DNA of 64,000 nucleotides from Sellimonas catena (GTDB taxonomy: Bacteria; Bacillota; Clostridia; Lachnospirales; Lachnospiraceae): NCBI RefSeq assembly GCF_045063725.1, contig NZ_CP173695.1. One strand, written 5' to 3'. This document shows, one piece after another, positions 60,007-64,000 of this stretch. Position 1 is the first letter of the stretch. Each line of letters starts with the position of its first letter. Both the position numbers and the translations under genes were made by a program. A model generated the notes under the pieces. It saw only the letters and a list, made by a program, of their open reading frames with translations. It did no database searches and was not told the DNA's origin.

Positions 60007-60015
60007 AACCGTATG
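60007..60015 (+). repeat. Candidate right junction repeat of element 2
   Basis: AACCGTATG as at 22002-22010. A palindrome AACCGTACGGTT lies nearby at 60059-60070. Confidence 0.35.
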
Positions 60016-60134
60016 GCGCGATTTGGACTACAGCTAGTTCAGCAAAATAGTTTGTATTAACCGTACGGTTTCTAAAATAAGACAGCATTGTCGTGATTCA
60101 AACGATACTATGCAGAAATGGAAGGGGAAATGAT

Positions 60135-60929
60135 ATGACAGGTATCAAAGAAATGCTGCTGAAGGAACAGGACAGATTAGAAAAGATTCTTTCCAAAACG
60201 AGGAAACAGGTAAAAGATGCTCCGCCGGGATCCTTACGCCTGTCTAAAAGCAGGGGGTGGATTCAATATTATCACTGCATGCCGGGAGAAAAGAGAAATG
60301 GAGCATATATTCCGAAAGCCGATGAGGAACTGCCGCAAAAACTTGCTCAGAAAGCATATGATGAAAAAGTGTTGAAACTTGCCGAGAAGAGACTGGGCCA
60401 GCTAAAAAGGATCACAAAAGATTATGAGGATGATGAAATAGAAAACCTATTCATGAAGGAACATCCTGAAAGAAGAAAATTGATTTGTCCGGTGGAGCCA
60501 TCATGGGATCAGCAGATACAAGAATGGGAATCCGGAGAATATAAGCGGAAAGAATTCCGTGAGGGTACACCTGTAATCATGACTGACAAAGGGGAGAGGG
60601 TGCGGTCGAAATCAGAGAAGATTCTGGCCGATTATTTCTACAGAAAAGGAATTCCGTATAAATATGAGTGTCCGCTCTATCTCAATGGTTTTGGCACTGT
60701 TTATCCCGATTTTACATTCCTGTCTAAAAAGACCGGAAAGGAAATTTACTGGAAGCATGATGGGAAAATGGACAGCCCGGAATACGCTGAAAATGCGGTC
60801 AGAAAAATCAACGCATACGAAGAAAATGACATTTACCCGGGCGAAAGACTGATCCTCACATTTGAGACAGGGAAAACAGTTCTGAATACAAAACGAATCG
60901 AAGAGCTCGTCGCCAGATATCTCATCTAA
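60135..60929 (+). CDS. PD-(D/E)XK-like hypothetical protein
   Basis: 264 residues from ATG at 60135 (GAAGGGG). N-terminal coiled region (LLKEQDRLEKILSKTRKQV), SRGWIQYYHCMPGEKRNG, then SKSEKILADYFYRKGIPYKYE...VYPDFTFLSKKTGKEIYWKHDGKMD (about 165-215), which has the E, PD and ExxWxH elements of a PD-(D/E)XK-like fold, with histidine in place of the usual lysine. Divergent nuclease or recombination-associated protein; unassigned. It precedes a third Bce-like operon. Confidence 0.6.
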   Translation: MTGIKEMLLKEQDRLEKILSKTRKQVKDAPPGSLRLSKSRGWIQYYHCMPGEKRNGAYIPKADEELPQKLAQKAYDEKVLKLAEKRLGQLKRITKDYEDDEIENLFMKEHPERRKLICPVEPSWDQQIQEWESGEYKRKEFREGTPVIMTDKGERVRSKSEKILADYFYRKGIPYKYECPLYLNGFGTVYPDFTFLSKKTGKEIYWKHDGKMDSPEYAENAVRKINAYEENDIYPGERLILTFETGKTVLNTKRIEELVARYLI

Positions 60930-60939
60930 ACTATAAAAC

Positions 60940-60957
60940 AATCACAATCCTGTGATT
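60940..60957 (+). promoter_or_regulatory. Palindromic operator before regulator 3
   Basis: AATCACA (60940-60946) and TGTGATT (60951-60957). Similar TGTGA core to the ICE-1 boxes. A -10-like TATGAT follows near 60990. Confidence 0.6.
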
Positions 60958-61026
60958 TTTCCCTTGAAGAAAGCCAAAACTACCAAAATATGATACGATG
61001 GAACAAGAAAGACGGGAGGGAAAAGG

Positions 61027-61698
61027 ATGCAGACATTATTGATTGTAGAAGATGATTTTGATTTGAATCATGCCATCTGCCTGGTGTTGGAAAAAGAGGG
61101 ATATCGCGTTTTTTCAGCGTCATCCGTGGAAAGGGCCAAAGAAATCTGCCGAGAGGTAGAACTCCAGCTGATCATTCTGGATGTCAATCTGCCGGACGGG
61201 GACGGATTTTCTTTCTGCGAATGGGTAAATAATGAGAAAAAAACTCCGGTGATGTTTCTGACTGCCAGAGATCTGGAGGAGGACGCCCTGGCCGGATATG
61301 ACATGGGAGCCGTGGATTATGTGACGAAGCCGTTTTCCATGAAAATTCTGTTGAAAAAAATCAGTATTATCCTGAAACATATGACTCCGGCCGAGACGAA
61401 GGAGTACGATGATGGATGGCTGAAAGTGGATATCGATGGTGCAAAAGTCTTTGCGGGAGAGGAAGAATGTCTTCTTACACCGACAGAATTCCGGCTTCTG
61501 CGCCAGTTTTTGATGAATCGAAAGCAACTGCTCACCTATGATGTGCTGCTGGAACGATTATGGGACGGTGGAAATCAGTTTGTCGATAAGCATGCGCTGG
61601 CAGTCAACATCAACAGGCTGCGCGGGAAAATCGAGGATGAAGAGCACAAATATATTTCAAATGTATACGGGATGGGATATCAATGGATTGGAGCATAA
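61027..61698 (+). CDS. OmpR-family response regulator 3
   Basis: 223 residues. EDD 8-10, D52 in LDVNLPDG, FLTARD, YVTKPF; C-terminal winged helix LTPTEFRLLRQFLMN. RBS GGAGGGAAAAGG. Similar to the ICE-1 regulator. Kinase start overlaps by 16 bp. Confidence 0.93.
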   Translation: MQTLLIVEDDFDLNHAICLVLEKEGYRVFSASSVERAKEICREVELQLIILDVNLPDGDGFSFCEWVNNEKKTPVMFLTARDLEEDALAGYDMGAVDYVTKPFSMKILLKKISIILKHMTPAETKEYDDGWLKVDIDGAKVFAGEEECLLTPTEFRLLRQFLMNRKQLLTYDVLLERLWDGGNQFVDKHALAVNINRLRGKIEDEEHKYISNVYGMGYQWIGA

Positions 61699-62648
61699 TA
61701 CTGGCGGGTCTGATGACAGCGGCTTTGCTTGTTCTTGGGCTTAAATATATCAAATTAAAAAAGGATGTACTGACTTTTGAAGGGAAGCTGGAACGAAATA
61801 TGGATGCGCTTCTGTCGGGGAGAGAGCCGGATACGACAGAAGAAGTGGAAGATACCTTGTTTGGAAAATGCAGTGTCAGAATGAACCAGATTGGACGGAT
61901 CTGGAAGCAGAAAGAGGAAGAAAACCGGGCAAGCAGGGAAGAACTGAAAAGCCTGATTTCCGATATTTCCCATCAGACGCGAACCCCGCTTTCTAATATG
62001 AAGGCATACCTTTCGCTTCTGCGGGAAGAGACGCAGCCGGACCGTCAGGAAGAATTCCTGAACAGCCTGGACAAGCAGGCGGATAAGCTGGAATTTCTTC
62101 TCCAAAGCATGGTGAAAATGTCCCGGCTGGAGACGGGGCTGATTCAGGTGCAGATGAAAACTTCTGATTTGTGCACTACAATCCGGAAGGCGATTGAAGA
62201 GATTGTGCCGGCGGCTGCGGGAAAACAGATCGCGCTTTATGTAGAGTGCCCGGACAGACTGTGGCTTCTTCATGATAGTAAATGGACGGAAGAAGCGATA
62301 TTTAATGTCCTGGATAATGCTGTGAAATATACGCAGCGAGGCGGGGAGATTCATATCAGTGTGACCAGACAGGAGATTTTTACAAAAATCAGTATTCAGG
62401 ATAATGGAAAAGGCATTGCACTGGAACGACAGGCGGAGATTTTTAAACGCTTTTACCGGGAACCGGAGGTGCACGAAGAGCCTGGGATCGGAATCGGCCT
62501 CTATCTCACAAGAAAGATTCTGGAACTTCAGAACGGATACATCGAAGTCCGATCCCAAGAAGGCGAGGGATCTGTTTTCTGCCTTTATCTTCCGGAAAGT
62601 CCGGAGCAGAATGTGGAAAATCACAAAACCGAGAATATTGCGGAATGA
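61683..62648 (+). CDS. Sensor histidine kinase 3
   Basis: 321 residues. A single N-terminal TM helix (about 5-22), H in SDISHQTRTPLSNMK (about 98), N-box FNVLDNAVKYTQRGG, DNGKGI, and GIGIGLYLTRKI. No external domain, so sensing is likely by transporter contact, as in Bce systems. Confidence 0.92.
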   Translation: MDWSIILAGLMTAALLVLGLKYIKLKKDVLTFEGKLERNMDALLSGREPDTTEEVEDTLFGKCSVRMNQIGRIWKQKEEENRASREELKSLISDISHQTRTPLSNMKAYLSLLREETQPDRQEEFLNSLDKQADKLEFLLQSMVKMSRLETGLIQVQMKTSDLCTTIRKAIEEIVPAAAGKQIALYVECPDRLWLLHDSKWTEEAIFNVLDNAVKYTQRGGEIHISVTRQEIFTKISIQDNGKGIALERQAEIFKRFYREPEVHEEPGIGIGLYLTRKILELQNGYIEVRSQEGEGSVFCLYLPESPEQNVENHKTENIAE

Positions 62649-62663
62649 GACAGGTTTGTGATT
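62619..62663 (+). promoter_or_regulatory. Operator before transporter 3
   Basis: AATCACAAAACC (62619-62630) and GGTTTGTGATT (62653-62663), an imperfect inverted pair over the kinase stop. The core TGTGATT equals the half-sites at 60940-60957. Confidence 0.6.
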
Positions 62664-62722
62664 TTTGACAGATATCCTTTAATTGTAGATAAAAATGACA
62701 GCAGAAAGTGAGGAGGGTATCT

Positions 62723-63418
62723 ATGAATCAATGGATGGTAGAAGCAAAAGGTTTGAAAAAGTATTACAGGCTGGGGGAACATATTGTTAAGGCGCTGGAC
62801 GGTGTGGATTTTACAGTAAAAGAGCAGGAATTTGTGGCGATTGTCGGGAAATCGGGCAGCGGAAAAAGCACACTTCTCCACATGCTAGGCGGGCTGGACG
62901 TCCCGACAGAAGGAAGCGTCTGCATAGACGGGAGAAATCTGGCCGGAATGAATAAAGAGCAGCTGACGGTATTCCGCCGCAGAAAGGTCGGATTTGTTTT
63001 TCAGAATTATAATCTGGTGCAGGACTTGAATGTATACGAAAATATTGTACTGCCGATTGAACTGGACGGGCGCCCGGTGGACAAAAGATTTATGGAAGAG
63101 ATGTTGGATCTTCTCAAGCTTCAGGAAAAGAAAGAAGCACTTCCGAACAATCTGTCCGGCGGCCAGCAGCAAAGAGTCGCCATTGCGCGGGCGCTTGCAT
63201 CAAAACCGCGGATTCTTCTTGCCGATGAACCGACCGGAAATCTGGACAGCGCATCCGGCCATGACGTGCTGGGGCTTCTGAAAGTGGCTGCAAGACAGTT
63301 CCGGCAGACCGTGATTTTGATTACCCACGATATGGACATTGCCCAGATGGCGGACCGGATTGTCCATATCGAAGATGGAAAAATCGTGAAAGAAAGGGGC
63401 CTTCACGATGAAAAATAA
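62723..63418 (+). CDS. ABC transporter ATP-binding protein 3 (BceA-like)
   Basis: 231 residues from ATG at 62723 (GAGGAGGG). GKSGSGKST, QNYNLVQDLNVYENI, LSGGQQQRVAIARALA, LADEPTGNLDSASG. Overlaps the permease by 11 bp. Confidence 0.95.
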   Translation: MNQWMVEAKGLKKYYRLGEHIVKALDGVDFTVKEQEFVAIVGKSGSGKSTLLHMLGGLDVPTEGSVCIDGRNLAGMNKEQLTVFRRRKVGFVFQNYNLVQDLNVYENIVLPIELDGRPVDKRFMEEMLDLLKLQEKKEALPNNLSGGQQQRVAIARALASKPRILLADEPTGNLDSASGHDVLGLLKVAARQFRQTVILITHDMDIAQMADRIVHIEDGKIVKERGLHDEK

Positions 63419-64000
63419 TAATGGGCAGATCATTTCCAGACTGGCAAAAAGTGCGCTCGTAAAAAACAAAAGAAAAACGCTTACAATGTTTTTCGCTGTT
63501 TTATTGTCCGCCTTTCTTCTTTTCAGCGTGCTGACAGTCGGAGTGACTTATTTTAAAATGCAGAGGATCCAGAATATCCGAATGAACGGAGCTGAGTTTG
63601 ATGCGATTATGTATGGAGTGACGGAAGAGCAGCAAGAATTCTGCGACGAAAACGAAGATATTCTACGGACCGGAATCTGCGCGGTGTCGGGATATGTAGA
63701 GGCGACAGACAAGGACAATACCCCAAACGTCGGACTGATGTGGGCGGATCCGACGTTCTGGGACACCATGATGGAACCGGCCCGGACGTCTGTAGAGGGA
63801 GAGTATCCGAAACAGGAAAATGAAATCATGGTGACGGAGAAGGCACTGGAAGAATGTGGCTATGGCAATCTCGATATCGGTGATACATTTCGAATGACGG
63901 TCGGAACGCCAAAAGGATCGTTTGAAAAAGAGTTCCGGATTTCTGGAAAATGGAGCGGCTACGGTGAGAAAAAGATATTTTATGTCTCCCAAAGTTTTTA
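63408..64000 (+). CDS. FtsX-type ABC permease 3, N-terminal part
   Basis: ATG at 63408 overlaps the ATPase stop. First 197 codons only, cut by the window edge. One TM helix (about 24-46), then external domain beginning KMQRIQNIRMNGAEFDAIMYG. Matches the layout of the ICE-1 permeases. Confidence 0.9.
   Translation, partial: MKNNNGQIISRLAKSALVKNKRKTLTMFFAVLLSAFLLFSVLTVGVTYFKMQRIQNIRMNGAEFDAIMYGVTEEQQEFCDENEDILRTGICAVSGYVEATDKDNTPNVGLMWADPTFWDTMMEPARTSVEGEYPKQENEIMVTEKALEECGYGNLDIGDTFRMTVGTPKGSFEKEFRISGKWSGYGEKKIFYVSQSF

Larger units (their letters stand above)
22011..60015 (-). mobile_element. Tn1549/Tn916-type integrative conjugative element (element 2)
   Basis: Tn916-like int and xis at one end, orf8/orf7-like regulators, relaxase block, type IV secretion genes in the Tn1549 order (PcfB, VirD4, Maff2, VirB6, PrgI, VirB4) and a RepA-like initiator at the other end. 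The integrase arm repeats AGTAGTAAA occur at both ends. Nested are an IS66 copy, a DUF6431-type transposon, a lantibiotic-immunity cassette and AT-rich cargo genes. Exact borders are uncertain by up to ~130 bp. Confidence 0.8.

Overview
The window looks like an accessory-rich stretch of a chromosome from a low-to-mid GC Clostridia (Lachnospiraceae-like gut Firmicute). The host clue is a 16-codon remnant of the 3' end of rpsI (ribosomal protein S9, ending APQFSKR) at 21722-21769, followed by a strong terminator. Almost everything else belongs to two integrative conjugative elements (ICEs) and the insertions nested in them.

ICE-1 runs from beyond the left edge to the rpsI remnant. It carries mobC, a MOBP-type relaxase, a candidate oriT just after the relaxase (4953-4987), an accessory pocket between mobC and the relaxase (orphan AbiEi-like regulator, DUF1016/YhcG-type nuclease, small zinc ribbon), an XRE repressor, a TetR plus flavodoxin/ferredoxin (EFR1-like) pair, a Bce-type peptide-antibiotic module (one two-component system and two ABC transporters, 8176-17125), an excisionase and two tandem tyrosine integrases. 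The Bce module lies between two ~800 bp direct repeats, each holding a sigma-like gene preceded by a 35-codon ORF and a hairpin. Conserved response-regulator boxes occur before the regulator gene, before each transporter, and once before no gene at all (17210-17299).

Element 2 (about 22.0-60.0 kb) is a Tn1549/Tn916-type ICE read mostly on the minus strand. Its Tn916-like integrase carries a single frameshift. It also has xis, orf8- and orf7-like genes, an IS66 copy with an exact 8-bp target duplication, a LanFEG-like ABC transporter with its own two-component system and four tandem 11-bp operator repeats, mobC and relaxase, and an ArdC-like 1337-residue protein. Topoisomerase III, a DNA methyltransferase, VirB4, PrgI, VirB6, Maff2, VirD4 and PcfB homologues follow, and a RepA-like initiator lies at the far end. 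A three-gene Mu/Tn7-like transposon (AAA+ ATPase, DDE transposase, DUF6431) of 3074 bp has landed in codons 4-5 of pcfB. Two inverted copies of a ~100 bp oriT-like segment bracket the mobilization block, and a 112-bp repeat with 12-bp terminal inverted repeats occurs twice.

Right of element 2 lies DNA that I take as chromosome: a PD-(D/E)XK-like protein and a third Bce-type TCS/ABC operon, cut by the window edge. The general theme is conjugation machinery carrying several antimicrobial-peptide sensing and export modules, with visible signs of decay: frameshifted integrase, amber codon in a DUF6050 gene, interrupted pcfB, orphan antitoxin and orphan promoter.
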